DNA of 64,000 nt from Bacillota bacterium (GCA_023404715.1 JAEYAR010000093.1:87729-151728); one strand, 5' to 3'; shown: positions 52,760 to 62,046, counted from the first letter of the stretch. Notes: a model not told the origin generated them from the letters alone. Translations and numbers: made by a program.

Positions 52760-53257
52760 ATGAAAATGCAATCGGCTGTTATCAAATATGGCGATCACGT
52801 CGATACGGACGTCATCATCCCCGCGCGTTACCTGAACACGACCGACCCTGCCGAGCTGGCCAGGCACTGCATGGAGGACATCGACGCGGACTTCCACGAA
52901 AAGGCAAAGGCGCGGCGGATCATGGTCGCAGGTCGCAATTTCGGATGCGGCTCCTCGCGCGAGCACGCGCCGCTGGCTATCAAGGCCGCAGGCATTCAGT
53001 GCGTCGTCGCGGACTCCTTCGCCCGCATCTTCTACCGCAATGCGATCAATATCGGCCTACCGATCGTCGAGTGCCCGCAGGCCGCGGCGGCCATCGCGGA
53101 TGGCGGCGAGGTCAGCGTCGATCTGGACACGGGCGTGATCACCGACGTCGCGAGCGGCGCGTCGTTCACCGCCGCGCCCTTCCCGCCCTTTATGCAGGGT
53201 ATTATCGAAGCGGGCGGGCTCGTTCCGTTCGTGCGCAGCCGTTTGGAGGAGAAATAA
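52760..53257 (+). CDS. leuD: 3-isopropylmalate dehydratase small subunit
   Basis: 165 aa swivel domain partner of LeuC: YGDHVDTDVIIPARYLNTTD, then GRNFGCGSSREHAPLAIKAA. Its length is normal for the clostridial type. AGGAGG ends 9 bases before the ATG at 52760; an in-frame TTG at 52742 overlaps leuC and lies ahead of the ribosome site. Confidence 0.95.
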   Translation: MKMQSAVIKYGDHVDTDVIIPARYLNTTDPAELARHCMEDIDADFHEKAKARRIMVAGRNFGCGSSREHAPLAIKAAGIQCVVADSFARIFYRNAINIGLPIVECPQAAAAIADGGEVSVDLDTGVITDVASGASFTAAPFPPFMQGIIEAGGLVPFVRSRLEEK

Positions 53258-53258
53258 G

Positions 53259-54323
53259 ATGCAGGCGAAGATCGTATTGCTCGAAGGCGACGGCATCGGC
53301 CCGGAAATCGTAGCGCAGGCCGTCGACGTCCTCAAGGCCGTCGCGGCGAAGTATCACCATGCATTCGTATTCAATCCGCAGCTGATCGGCGGCGCGTCGA
53401 TCGACGCGAGCGGCGTACCGCTCACCGACGAGGCCCTCGCTTCGTGCAACGCGGCGGATGCCGTGCTCATGGGGGCGGTGGGCGGACCGAAGTGGGACGG
53501 GGTAGAACCCGCCCGCAGGCCGGAGAAGGGGTTGCTCGCGCTGCGCAAGGGCATGGGCGTTTTCGCAAACCTGCGCCCGTGCACGATCCACCGCCAGCTC
53601 GCGGGGGCCTGCCCGCTGCGGCCGGATATCATCGAAAAGCCGATCGATATCCTGATGCTGCGCGAGCTGACGGGCGATATCTACTTCGGCAAACGCTGGC
53701 GTTCGGACGATCGGGCGGCCGCGACCGACGAGATGGCATATACGAAGGAAGAGGTCGAACGCCTGGCGCGCATCGGCTTTGAAAACGCGATGAAGCGCAG
53801 GAAGCGCCTGTGCAGCGTAGACAAGGCGAACGTGCTCGAATGCTCGCGTCTGTGGCGCGAGAGCGTGCAGGAGCTGGCGGGGGAATACCCCGAGGTAGAG
53901 GTGACCTACATGTACGTGGACAACGCGGCGATGCAGCTGATCCTGAATCCCGCGCAGTTCGACGTGATGATTACGGGCAACCTCTTTGGCGATATCCTTT
54001 CAGACGAGAGCGCCGCCATCGCGGGAAGCCTGGGCATGATGCCCTCCGCGAGCCTCGGCTTGGGCACGCGGGGGCTGTACGAGCCCATCCACGGCTCTGC
54101 GCCGGATATCGCGGGCAGGGATATCGCCAATCCGCTGGGTACGATCCTTTCCGCGGCGATGCTGCTGCGCCACTCCCTGGGGCTGGAAGCGGAGGCCGCG
54201 GCCGTAGAGGCCGCGGTCGATCGGGTGCTCGACGCGGGCTACCGCACCGGCGACATCTGGTCCGCAGGCTGCGAGAAGGTCGGCTGCGTCCGCATGGGCG
54301 AGTTGGTCGCGCAAGCGCTATAA
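53259..54323 (+). CDS. leuB: 3-isopropylmalate dehydrogenase
   Basis: 354 aa NAD-dependent decarboxylating dehydrogenase. LLEGDGIGPEI at the N-terminus, LRELTGDIYFGKR, the substrate-binding ...DKANVLECSRLWRE, and GDILSDESAAIAGSLGMMPS with the metal aspartates. It catalyses the third step of leucine synthesis and directly follows leuD. leuA is not in the window. Confidence 0.96.
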   Translation: MQAKIVLLEGDGIGPEIVAQAVDVLKAVAAKYHHAFVFNPQLIGGASIDASGVPLTDEALASCNAADAVLMGAVGGPKWDGVEPARRPEKGLLALRKGMGVFANLRPCTIHRQLAGACPLRPDIIEKPIDILMLRELTGDIYFGKRWRSDDRAAATDEMAYTKEEVERLARIGFENAMKRRKRLCSVDKANVLECSRLWRESVQELAGEYPEVEVTYMYVDNAAMQLILNPAQFDVMITGNLFGDILSDESAAIAGSLGMMPSASLGLGTRGLYEPIHGSAPDIAGRDIANPLGTILSAAMLLRHSLGLEAEAAAVEAAVDRVLDAGYRTGDIWSAGCEKVGCVRMGELVAQAL

Positions 54324-54373
54324 ACATAACTTATGGCGGGGCCCGCAAACGGATTTTGTGAATGAAGAGATGT

Positions 54374-54405
54374 AGCGTGATGGCGTAAACTGTCACGCTG
54401 CTTTT
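54374..54405 (+). terminator. Terminator of leuCDB
   Basis: AGCGTGA (54374-54380) pairs with TCACGCT (54393-54399), followed by GCTTTTCTCTT. Confidence 0.75.
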
Positions 54406-54438
54406 CTCTTAGGACGACATCGAAATTTTGAAAGGAAA

Positions 54439-55050
54439 ATGCAAGTGACTGAAAGGCCAGCCTTAGATAAGCGTTTAGATGGCAAAACATTTCGTGATTT
54501 TTATTATCTGAAAGAGGAATTAATAGACTTTTGTAGAAAAAACGGATTACCTACCACTGGTGGTAAACTGGAAATAGCGAATAGGGTTGCTTATTTTCTC
54601 GATACGGGCAGGATATTATCTGCCTCAGCAACCAAGAAAAAGGTTCCAATCATAGGTCCCATTCACGAAGATTCTGAAATTGAAGCTGATTTTGTCTGTT
54701 CTGAACGTCATAGAGCCTTTTTCAAAGAGCGTATTGGAAACAGTTTTTCTTTTAATGTGGCTTTTCAAAAATGGCTTAAAAGTAATACCGGAAAGACCTA
54801 CAAAGATGCACTTGGCGCTTATTACCAGATTCTTGAAGATAAGAGAAAAGGAAAATCTCAAATCGACAAACAGTTTGAGTATAACACCTATATCCGAGCC
54901 TTCTTTGCCGATAATCAGGGGAAATCTTTAAAGGAAGCAATTCAGTGTTGGGATTACAAAAAACGAATACAGGGACATAATCGTTATGAACGGTCAGACC
55001 TTGTAGCCCTAGAATTGTCATTATCCCCAATGGCGCGAAAGGATTTATAA
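54439..55050 (+). CDS. SAP / DUF6434 domain protein
   Basis: 203 aa. Residues about 20-55 form a SAP DNA-binding motif (LKEELIDFCRKNGLPTTGGK then EIANRVAYFL). From about 70 the rest (FFKERIGNSFSFNVAFQKWL, then NTYIRAFFADNQGKSLKEAI) matches DUF6434, a small domain often joined to SAP. Function unknown, possibly binding nucleic acid. The gene is clearly AT-rich compared with leuB and gltX, which suggests transfer. AAAGGA lies 3-4 bases from the ATG at 54439; a GTG at 54445 has better spacing and could be the real start. Confidence 0.75.
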   Translation: MQVTERPALDKRLDGKTFRDFYYLKEELIDFCRKNGLPTTGGKLEIANRVAYFLDTGRILSASATKKKVPIIGPIHEDSEIEADFVCSERHRAFFKERIGNSFSFNVAFQKWLKSNTGKTYKDALGAYYQILEDKRKGKSQIDKQFEYNTYIRAFFADNQGKSLKEAIQCWDYKKRIQGHNRYERSDLVALELSLSPMARKDL

Positions 55051-55096
55051 GCTGATATGTGATCTCGTCAGACTGTAAATTATGGAAGGAAAATGA

Positions 55097-55305
55097 ATGA
55101 TGCGATTGTTATTGCTTTACGGTGTTAATTGTACAACACACATATGGGATTATATAAATCCTTATTTAAAAAGCTTTGAAATGGATTATGTGGAGTACCC
55201 ACACGACGTGATACTTTGATGTTTATCCATGACGCCTGCCATATGATCATGGTCGAGAATCCTAAGCAATTATCAGAAACGATTAAAGACATACTACTTT
55301 GTTAA
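55097..55305 (+). pseudogene. Alpha/beta-hydrolase gene with internal deletion
   Basis: From the ATG at 55097 (AAGGA upstream) the frame reads MMRLLLLYGVNCTTHIWDYI and continues to HDVIL before TGA at 55217, which is the N-terminal strand and oxyanion region of an alpha/beta hydrolase. In another frame, from 55222, FIHDACHMIMVENPKQLSET leads to a TAA at 55303-55305, which is the C-terminal histidine region (D...CH.M..ENP). The middle of about 200 residues, including the nucleophile, is gone. N- and C-ends are therefore joined out of frame. AT-rich like its neighbour. Confidence 0.75.
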
Positions 55306-55495
55306 GGCGATAGATCGGCTCATCCATGGGGCTACAGCCCATGTCGATCATGGCTCCTCCGCCAAGTGCAGCGGAGTAAATCCGCAACTTTTTAAGGGAA
55401 TTATCAAAATGCATGGGCATTTTTGTCGATCCGATGTATAATGAGTGAAATTGGGAAAAGCGCATACGCACCGATAAGGGCAGGAGGGAACGACC
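55306..55495 (+). other. Intergenic region ahead of the oxidoreductase gene
   Basis: It holds a CATGGG/CCCATG hairpin near 55325-55343 and a TATAAT near 55436 about 60 bases before the next start codon, without a good -35. No gene was seen here. Confidence 0.4.
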
Positions 55496-56740
55496 ATGGA
55501 TTTACAAAAATTTGGGCAGAGCGTTCGGCTCGCCGTGTTGGGGCTGGGCAATAGGGGGCTATCCCAGCTTGACGTCTTGCTCGATATGCCGGACGTCGAA
55601 ATCACGTCCGTGTGCGACCGGTACCAGGACCGCGTCGTGCGGGCACAAGAACTGATTAGTGTAAAGCGCGGTCAAAAGCCCTTTGGCACGACCCAGCCGC
55701 AGGCGTGCATAGATCGGTCCGACGTGGATGCGGCCGTCGTCATGACGGGGTGGGAGACGCATATCCAACTGGCGGTGCTCGCGATGAACTGCGGCAAACG
55801 CGTGGCGATGGAGGTGGGCGGCGCCGCGTCGATCGACGAATGCTGGCAGCTCGTGCGCACGAGCGAACAGACCGGCATACCCGTCATGCTGCTCGAAAAC
55901 TGCTGCTATGGCGAAGCGGAGCTTACGCTCTTGAACATGGTCCGAAAGGGCGTGTTCGGCGAGCTGGTGCACTGTGCGGGCGCGTACGCCCATGACCTGC
56001 GCGACGAGATCGGCAACGGAGATATTACGCGCCACTACCGGCAGGATCACTTCCTGCATCGCAACGCAGAGCTCTATCCGACGCACGAGCTCGGCCCGAT
56101 CGCCAATTATCTGGATATCAACCGCGGCAACCGAATGCTGATGCTGACCAGCATGGCCAGCAAGGCGGCGGGCATGAGGGCCTGGCTTGCGGAGCACCGC
56201 GCTGGGGAGCCGCTCGCTCAGGCGCAATTTTGCGAGGGCGATGTCGTGACGACGATGATCCGCTGCGCGGGCGGCGAGAGCATTTTGCTCACGCACGACT
56301 GCACCCTGCCGAGACCCTACTCGCGTGGCGGCGTGATCCGCGGTACGAAGGGCATGTGGAGCGAGGACGGCCGCGCAATCTTCCTGGAAGGCTTGACGCC
56401 CGTGGACCCGAAAGACTGGGCGCACCATGCGGAGAGCGACCAGAAGTACATGGAGGCGTATCGCCATCCGCTGTGGCGCGATTACCGCGATTTTGGCGTG
56501 CGCGGCAACCACGACGGCATGGATTACCTCGTGCTGCGCGCGTTTATCCAAAGCGTTCAGGATCAAACAGAGCCGCCGATCGACGTCTACGACGCCGCGG
56601 CCTGGATGAGCATCACCGCGCTGACGGAGCAGTCCATCGCCATGGGCAGCCAGCCGGTGGCCATTCCCGACTTCACGGAAGGGAAATGGTGCGTGCCGCG
56701 CCCAAACCCCGCGCGGGCGGACTTTACGCTCAATCGCTAA
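55496..56740 (+). CDS. Gfo/Idh/MocA-family oxidoreductase
   Basis: 414 aa. The N-terminal Rossmann fold has LAVLGLGNRG, then a region ending VAMEVGGAASIDECWQLV, the usual EKP-like position being EVGG. The C-terminal part is the alpha/beta substrate domain. Members oxidise or reduce sugars, inositol or glycosides with NAD(P). No sugar genes are adjacent on the same strand, so the substrate is open. GCAGGAGG precedes the ATG. Monocistronic with a bidirectional terminator behind it. Confidence 0.88.
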   Translation: MDLQKFGQSVRLAVLGLGNRGLSQLDVLLDMPDVEITSVCDRYQDRVVRAQELISVKRGQKPFGTTQPQACIDRSDVDAAVVMTGWETHIQLAVLAMNCGKRVAMEVGGAASIDECWQLVRTSEQTGIPVMLLENCCYGEAELTLLNMVRKGVFGELVHCAGAYAHDLRDEIGNGDITRHYRQDHFLHRNAELYPTHELGPIANYLDINRGNRMLMLTSMASKAAGMRAWLAEHRAGEPLAQAQFCEGDVVTTMIRCAGGESILLTHDCTLPRPYSRGGVIRGTKGMWSEDGRAIFLEGLTPVDPKDWAHHAESDQKYMEAYRHPLWRDYRDFGVRGNHDGMDYLVLRAFIQSVQDQTEPPIDVYDAAAWMSITALTEQSIAMGSQPVAIPDFTEGKWCVPRPNPARADFTLNR

Positions 56741-56743
56741 ACA

Positions 56744-56796
56744 GAAAAGACCTCTGCCGCCGGAATCGCTGTTCCGAGCGGCAGAGGTTTTCTTAT
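56744..56796. terminator. Bidirectional terminator, oxidoreductase / gltX
   Basis: ACCTCTGCCGC (56750-56760) pairs with GCGGCAGAGGT (56778-56788) and an inner CGGAA/TTCCG stem adds to it; TTTTCTT follows on the plus strand and TTTTC on the minus strand. Confidence 0.85.
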
Positions 56797-58247
56797 GCTA
56801 CCTTTAGTTTTTCGATCGATGCGTCTAGCCGGCGGAGCGTTTCGTCCTTGCCCAACAAATAGGCCATTTCAAAGGCGCCGCCGGGAGTGGACTCGCGGCC
56901 CGTGATCGCGATGCGCAGCGGCCAGAGCACCTGGCCGTTCTTCATGCCGCTTTCGGGGATGGCGGCCATCACCGCGTCGTGCAGGGCGGCTTCCGTCCAG
57001 TCTTCGACGCCCGCAAGCACGGGCCGGCATAGCGCCAAGGCATTTGCAGCGACGTCCGCGTTCGTCTTCATCTTCTTGTGCGTATACAGCGCGACGTCGT
57101 ACTCAGGCATCGCGGCGAGGAAGTCGACCATATCCGGCAGACGATTCAGCACCTCCGTACGGCCCTGTAGCAGCTGCGCGAGGCGGCGCAGGTCAAACTT
57201 TTCGGGGTTCAACGCCTTTGAAAGCCAGGGCAGCGCGAGCTCGTAGTAGGTTTCGAAGGGAAGCTTGCGCATGTACTCGGCGTTGAACCACGTGAGCTTA
57301 TTCATATCGAAGATCGAGGGGCTCTTGTTGAGGCCGTGCTCGTCAAAGGCTCCGACCAGCTCGTCGAGCGTGAAAAACTCGTTGTCCGTGTCCTTGGGGC
57401 TCCAGCCGAGCAGGGCGATGAAGTTGACGATCGCATCCTTCAGATAGCCCATGGCGAGCAGGTCCTCGAACGAGGGGTCGCCGTAACGCTTGGAGAGCTT
57501 GCGCGAGGCGTCCTTCATGACCACGGGCAGATGCACGTAAATGGGCGGCGTCCAGCCGAAAGCCTCGTAGAGCAGGTTGTACTTGGGTGCGGAGGAGAGA
57601 TATTCCGTGCCGCGCATCACGTGCGTGATGCGCATCAGGTGATCGTCCACGACGTTGGCGAAGTTGTAGGTCGGCAGGCCGTCCGCCTTGATGAGCACGT
57701 TGTCGTCCAGCGTGTCGCAATCGACCTCCACATGGCCGTAGAGGATGTCGTCGAAGGCGGCTTTGCCGGTCGTGGGCACGTTCTGACGAATGACGTAGGG
57801 CTCGCCCGCCGCGATGCGGCGCTTGGCCTCCGCCAGCGGGATGTGCATGCAGCGCTTATCGTATTTATAGGCCTCGCCCTTGGCCTCCGCTTCCTTGCGG
57901 GCTAGGTCGATATCCGCCTTAGTGCAAAAGCACGGGTACGCGCCGCCCTTTTCGACCAGCTCCCAGGCGTATTGGGGGTAGAGGTCGCGCCGCTGGGTTT
58001 GGATGTAAGGGCCATAATCTCCCCCGACATCCGGGCCCTCGTCGTATTCAAGGCCCGCCGCACGCAGAGATTTATAGATCAGGTCGACCGCACCGGGCAC
58101 CTCGCGCTCCTGGTCCGTATCCTCGATGCGCAGGATGAACTTGCCGCCGTACTTTTTGGCGAACAGATAGGTGTACAGCGCCGTGCGCAGGCCGCCCAGG
58201 TGCAGATAGCCTGTAGGGCTGGGCGCAAAACGTGTTCTGACTTCCAT
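56793..58247 (-). CDS. gltX: Glutamyl-tRNA synthetase
   Basis: 484 aa class-I synthetase. The HIGH-equivalent is SPTGYLHLGG near residue 10 and the KMSKS-equivalent SRKLSKRYGD near 250; LRIEDTDQER and the anticodon-binding C-terminal helices are in place. It charges tRNA-Glu and, if nondiscriminating, tRNA-Gln as well. Encoded 15 bases after glnS in the same orientation, so the pair is probably one transcript. Confidence 0.96.
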   Translation of the reverse strand: MEVRTRFAPSPTGYLHLGGLRTALYTYLFAKKYGGKFILRIEDTDQEREVPGAVDLIYKSLRAAGLEYDEGPDVGGDYGPYIQTQRRDLYPQYAWELVEKGGAYPCFCTKADIDLARKEAEAKGEAYKYDKRCMHIPLAEAKRRIAAGEPYVIRQNVPTTGKAAFDDILYGHVEVDCDTLDDNVLIKADGLPTYNFANVVDDHLMRITHVMRGTEYLSSAPKYNLLYEAFGWTPPIYVHLPVVMKDASRKLSKRYGDPSFEDLLAMGYLKDAIVNFIALLGWSPKDTDNEFFTLDELVGAFDEHGLNKSPSIFDMNKLTWFNAEYMRKLPFETYYELALPWLSKALNPEKFDLRRLAQLLQGRTEVLNRLPDMVDFLAAMPEYDVALYTHKKMKTNADVAANALALCRPVLAGVEDWTEAALHDAVMAAIPESGMKNGQVLWPLRIAITGRESTPGGAFEMAYLLGKDETLRRLDASIEKLKVA

Positions 58248-58262
58248 TTGTATTCCCCCAAA

Positions 58263-59960
58263 TTATTTCGTGATCTTAAAGCTGTCTTTCAGGCCGACGA
58301 CGCGGTTAAAGACGGGCATATCCGCGGTGGAATCCCGGTCCTTGCAGAAATAGCCCACGCGCAGGAACTGGAACGTATCGAGCACCTGCGCCTTCTCCAG
58401 CTCCGGCTCCATGTAGCCGTGCAACACCTGCAGGGATTCAGGGTTGAGACGGGAGATAAAGTCCTTTTTATCGACAGCCGTATCCTCCGTACCCTCGGCA
58501 TCCTCGCCGATGCCCTCTTCGCTTCGCAGCAGCGTGTCGTAAAGGCGGGCCTCAAAGGGCACGGCCTGCGCCGCGCTGCCCCAGTGCAGCGTGCCCTTGA
58601 CCTTGCGGTTCGCGCCCTCGCAGCCGGAGCGGCTATCCAGGTCGACGGTGCAGTGCACGCAGGCGACGTTGCCCCCCGCATCCTTTTCAAAGGACTCACA
58701 TTTGACGATGTACGCGCCCTTGAGACGAACCTCGCCGCCAGGGAACATGCGGAAGAACTTACGGGGAGGATTCTCCATGAAGTCTTCCTGCTCGATGTAC
58801 AGCTCGCGCGTAAAGTTCACCATGTGCGTGCCCATCTCGGGATGCTGCGGATGGTTTTCCATGGGCAGCGCGTCGACCTTGTCCTCAGGCCAATTGTCCA
58901 ACACGACCTTGAGCGGACGCACGACGGCCATCGCCCGGCGCGCATGCTCGTTCAAATCCTCGCGTACGCAGTGCTCGAGCAGCGCGAGGTCGACGGTCGA
59001 ATCCGCCTTGCTTACGCCCACGCGATCGATAAAGTCGCGCACAGCGGCGCCGGTGTATCCGCGGCGACGCATCGCGTGCAGCGTCGGCATGCGCGGGTCG
59101 TCCCAGCCGGAGACGTAGCCCTCTTCGACCAGCTTTCGCAGATAACGCTTGCTCATGACGGTGTCCGTCAGGTTCAGGCGCGCAAACTCGATCTGGCGAG
59201 GCGGGTTTTGAAAGCCGCAAACCTGCACAACCCAGTCATAGAGCGGGCGGTGGATTTCATATTCGAGCGAGCAGAGCGAGTGGGTGATACCCTCCAGCGC
59301 GTCGCCGATCGGGTGGGCGAAGTCGTACATCGGGTAGATGCACCAGTCGTTGCCCGTGCGGTGATGCTTTTTATATAAGATGCGGTAGAGCGTCGGGTCG
59401 CGCATGATGACGTTGGGAGAGGCCATGTCGATCTTGGCGCGCAGCACGCGGGACCCCTCGGGGAACTCGCCCGCCTTCATGCGCAGAAACAGATCCATAT
59501 TCTCCTCTACGCTGCGGTCGCGGTAGGGGGAGTTCTTGCCCGGCTCGGTCAGCGTGCCGCGATAGGCGCGCATCTCCTCCTGCGAGAGGTCGTCCACATA
59601 GGCGATGCCGCGGCGGACGAGGTCGAGCGCGAACTCGTAAATCTGCGGGTATTGCTCAGAGGCGTAGTGCAGCTCGTCCCACGCAAAGCCGAGCCAATGG
59701 ATGTCGTCCATGATGGCGTCGACGTATTCGACGTCCTCTTTGGTGGGGTTGGTGTCGTCGAAGCGCAGGTTGCATTTGCCGCCCAAGCGCTCGGCCGTAA
59801 CGAAATTGACGCACAGCGCCTTTACGTGGCCGATGTGCAGGTAACCGTTCGGCTCGGGCGGAAAGCGCGTCTTCACGCGGCCGTCGTTCTTTCCGGCGGC
59901 GAGATCCTCTTCGATAAAATCCCAGATAAAATTGGAGCGTTCCTTTGCTTCTTCCGGCAT
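58263..59960 (-). CDS. glnS: Glutaminyl-tRNA synthetase
   Basis: 565 aa class-I synthetase. HIGH-equivalent PEPNGYLHIGHVKAL near residue 40, LRFDDTNPTKEDVEYVD and the KMSKS-equivalent VMSKRYLRKLV are clear, and the C-terminal anticodon beta-barrels (VRLKGAYIVKCE) are present. In-frame codons reach up to 60107, but GAGGAGG precedes the ATG at 59960. Many Clostridia lack GlnRS and make Gln-tRNA through GatCAB; a GlnRS gene next to gltX is therefore of note. Confidence 0.95.
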   Translation of the reverse strand: MPEEAKERSNFIWDFIEEDLAAGKNDGRVKTRFPPEPNGYLHIGHVKALCVNFVTAERLGGKCNLRFDDTNPTKEDVEYVDAIMDDIHWLGFAWDELHYASEQYPQIYEFALDLVRRGIAYVDDLSQEEMRAYRGTLTEPGKNSPYRDRSVEENMDLFLRMKAGEFPEGSRVLRAKIDMASPNVIMRDPTLYRILYKKHHRTGNDWCIYPMYDFAHPIGDALEGITHSLCSLEYEIHRPLYDWVVQVCGFQNPPRQIEFARLNLTDTVMSKRYLRKLVEEGYVSGWDDPRMPTLHAMRRRGYTGAAVRDFIDRVGVSKADSTVDLALLEHCVREDLNEHARRAMAVVRPLKVVLDNWPEDKVDALPMENHPQHPEMGTHMVNFTRELYIEQEDFMENPPRKFFRMFPGGEVRLKGAYIVKCESFEKDAGGNVACVHCTVDLDSRSGCEGANRKVKGTLHWGSAAQAVPFEARLYDTLLRSEEGIGEDAEGTEDTAVDKKDFISRLNPESLQVLHGYMEPELEKAQVLDTFQFLRVGYFCKDRDSTADMPVFNRVVGLKDSFKITK

Positions 59961-60015
59961 GGGGGTTCCTCCTCTAAACCGCGCCGTGCGCGGCATTTGA
60001 CTAAAATAATACATT

Positions 60016-60044
60016 ATTATAACCCGACCGGATGATGAAAGCAA
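60016..60044 (-). promoter_or_regulatory. Promoter of glnS-gltX
   Basis: On the minus strand TTGCTT (60039-60044), a 17-base spacer and a perfect TATAAT (60016-60021), about 55 bases before the glnS start codon. Confidence 0.7.
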
Positions 60045-60186
60045 GGCAAACGCATAAAAAGGCAGGAAAATGCGGCGAAATAACGGAATCGGCTTAGAAA
60101 AGTGCACCCAAAATTAGTTCTGTGTCATAGAACGCACATGGAAACGCTGATATAATAAGCAAAAAGGACGAAAAGAAGAGGATCCC

Positions 60187-61134
60187 ATGAAGACGATGGT
60201 TGGGCTACGAAAGCGTAGAAGGCTTTTTCTCAAACGGTTTTGCATGCAGTGGGAGTTGCAGGCAATGGCCATCCCGGCGATGCTGTTCTTGTTGGTTTTT
60301 TGTTATGTGCCGATCTTCGGCAATGTCATCGCATTTCAAGATTATAAGATTCTCAAGGGCGTTATGGGCAGCGAGTGGGTTGGCTTGAAACACTTTCGCG
60401 AGTTTTGGACGGACGATACCTTTTGGATGTCGCTTAAAAATACGCTCGGCATGAGCGGCTACAAATTTTTGTTTACCTATTTTGCGCCGGTGGTCTTTGC
60501 CATTTTGCTTAACGAGCTGCCGCATCCACGGCTCAAGAAAATGACGCAAACGGCCAGTTATCTGCCGCACTTTCTCTCCTATGTGATCGTCGCTTCCATG
60601 GCGTTAATCTTATTAGGACCTTCCGGCGTGGTCAATCGAGAGCTGGCGATGCGCGGATGGGAGCGGATTGGTTTTTTGGACAACCCCGGCATGTTCTGGA
60701 GCGTTGCGGTGGGCTTGGATCTATGGAAGGAGACGGGCTGGAATGCCATCATCTATCTTGCGGCGATCTCTGGCATCAATCCGGAGTTGTACGAAGCGGC
60801 GACCATTGACGGCGCTTCGAGATTGCAGCGCATCTTACACATAACGTGTCCCTCGATAGCCTGGACGATGCTGATGCTTTTCATCCTGAACTTCGGCGGA
60901 CTCTTATCCGGCGGACCGGTCGGTTCCAACTTCGATCAGTCCTATATGCTCGGCAACGGCTTTAACCATGAGACGAGCTATGTGCTCAACCATTATGTCC
61001 TCGATATGGGCATGAGCCTCATGCGGTTTTCCTTCTCTACTGCGATCAACATGTTTCAGTCTTTGATCTCGGTCGTGCTGCTGGTGAGCGCCAATACCGT
61101 CGTAGGCAAGTTAACCGACGCGAGCCTGTTTTAG
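60187..61134 (+). CDS. Sugar ABC transporter permease, LplB type
   Basis: 315 aa CUT1 permease. A long basic N-terminus precedes the first helix (MLFLLVFCYVPIFGNVIAF), and the EAA loop is LYEAATIDGASRLQRILHI. AAGAGG precedes the ATG. A TATAAT near 60152 without a clear -35 may be the promoter; the upstream ATGGAAACGCTGAT has a LacI-operator look. First gene of a third importer. Confidence 0.93.
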   Translation: MKTMVGLRKRRRLFLKRFCMQWELQAMAIPAMLFLLVFCYVPIFGNVIAFQDYKILKGVMGSEWVGLKHFREFWTDDTFWMSLKNTLGMSGYKFLFTYFAPVVFAILLNELPHPRLKKMTQTASYLPHFLSYVIVASMALILLGPSGVVNRELAMRGWERIGFLDNPGMFWSVAVGLDLWKETGWNAIIYLAAISGINPELYEAATIDGASRLQRILHITCPSIAWTMLMLFILNFGGLLSGGPVGSNFDQSYMLGNGFNHETSYVLNHYVLDMGMSLMRFSFSTAINMFQSLISVVLLVSANTVVGKLTDASLF

Positions 61135-61143
61135 GGAGGGCGC

Positions 61144-62046
61144 ATGATGAAAAAGAAGAATGCCATTCATAAAAGCGCCGAGGATCGAACGATTAACGCG
61201 CTTGCGCTGATCGTATGCGCTGTGGTGACCCTCGTGTCGCTCTACCCGATCTACTATTGCCTGATCAACTCGTTTAACGACGGTAAAGATGCCATGAAGG
61301 GCGGTATCTATCTGTGGCCGCGCGTTTTTTCGCTAGAGAACTACAAGACGGTCTTTCGAGAGGATTCGTTGCTTCGGGCCTTTTTGATGACGGTGGCGAG
61401 GACCGTTATCGGATCGGCGCTGCATGTGTTGTTTACGGCGATGACCGCTTATGCGCTCTCGCGGCGCGAGTTGATGCTGCGTAAGCTTTACGTCGGTCTG
61501 GGCATCATTACGATGTACGTCGGAGGCGGCATCATCCCAACCTACCTGCTGTATAGGAACCTTAAACTGATCAATACCTTCTGGGTCTATGTCATTCCGG
61601 GCATGTTTTCGTTTTACAATATGATCTTGATGATGTCATTTTTCAGACAGCTCCCGGAGTCGTTGGTGGAATCGGCGCGCATCGACGGTGCGTCGCACTT
61701 TACGGTCTTTCGCAAGGTGATCCTGCCGCTCTCTCCGCCCATCATCGCGACCGTGGCCCTGTTTATCGGCGTAAACTACTGGAACGACTGGTATGCGCCG
61801 GCCTATTACATCCTGGATGAGGAGCTCATGACCATGCCGGCGACGCTGCTTCGGCTGATGAACGAGGCGGAGGCGCAGCAAAAGCTCGCGCGGCTATACA
61901 GCCAATTACAGGTACGCCCTTCCGTTACGCTCGAATCGGTACGCTATGCAACGTTGATCGTATCGGTGATGCCCATCACCCTTCTGTATCCCTTTTTACA
62001 GCGTTACTTTATCAAGGGAATGATGATCGGCTCGATTAAGGAATGA
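61144..62046 (+). CDS. Sugar ABC transporter permease, LplC/YtcP type
   Basis: 300 aa. Six membrane helices, EAA loop VESARIDGASHFTVFRKVILPLSPP, C-terminus KGMMIGSIKE as in LplC/YtcP proteins. It starts 9 bases after the LplB-type gene (ATG at 61144, a second ATG follows directly). Confidence 0.93.
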   Translation: MMKKKNAIHKSAEDRTINALALIVCAVVTLVSLYPIYYCLINSFNDGKDAMKGGIYLWPRVFSLENYKTVFREDSLLRAFLMTVARTVIGSALHVLFTAMTAYALSRRELMLRKLYVGLGIITMYVGGGIIPTYLLYRNLKLINTFWVYVIPGMFSFYNMILMMSFFRQLPESLVESARIDGASHFTVFRKVILPLSPPIIATVALFIGVNYWNDWYAPAYYILDEELMTMPATLLRLMNEAEAQQKLARLYSQLQVRPSVTLESVRYATLIVSVMPITLLYPFLQRYFIKGMMIGSIKE

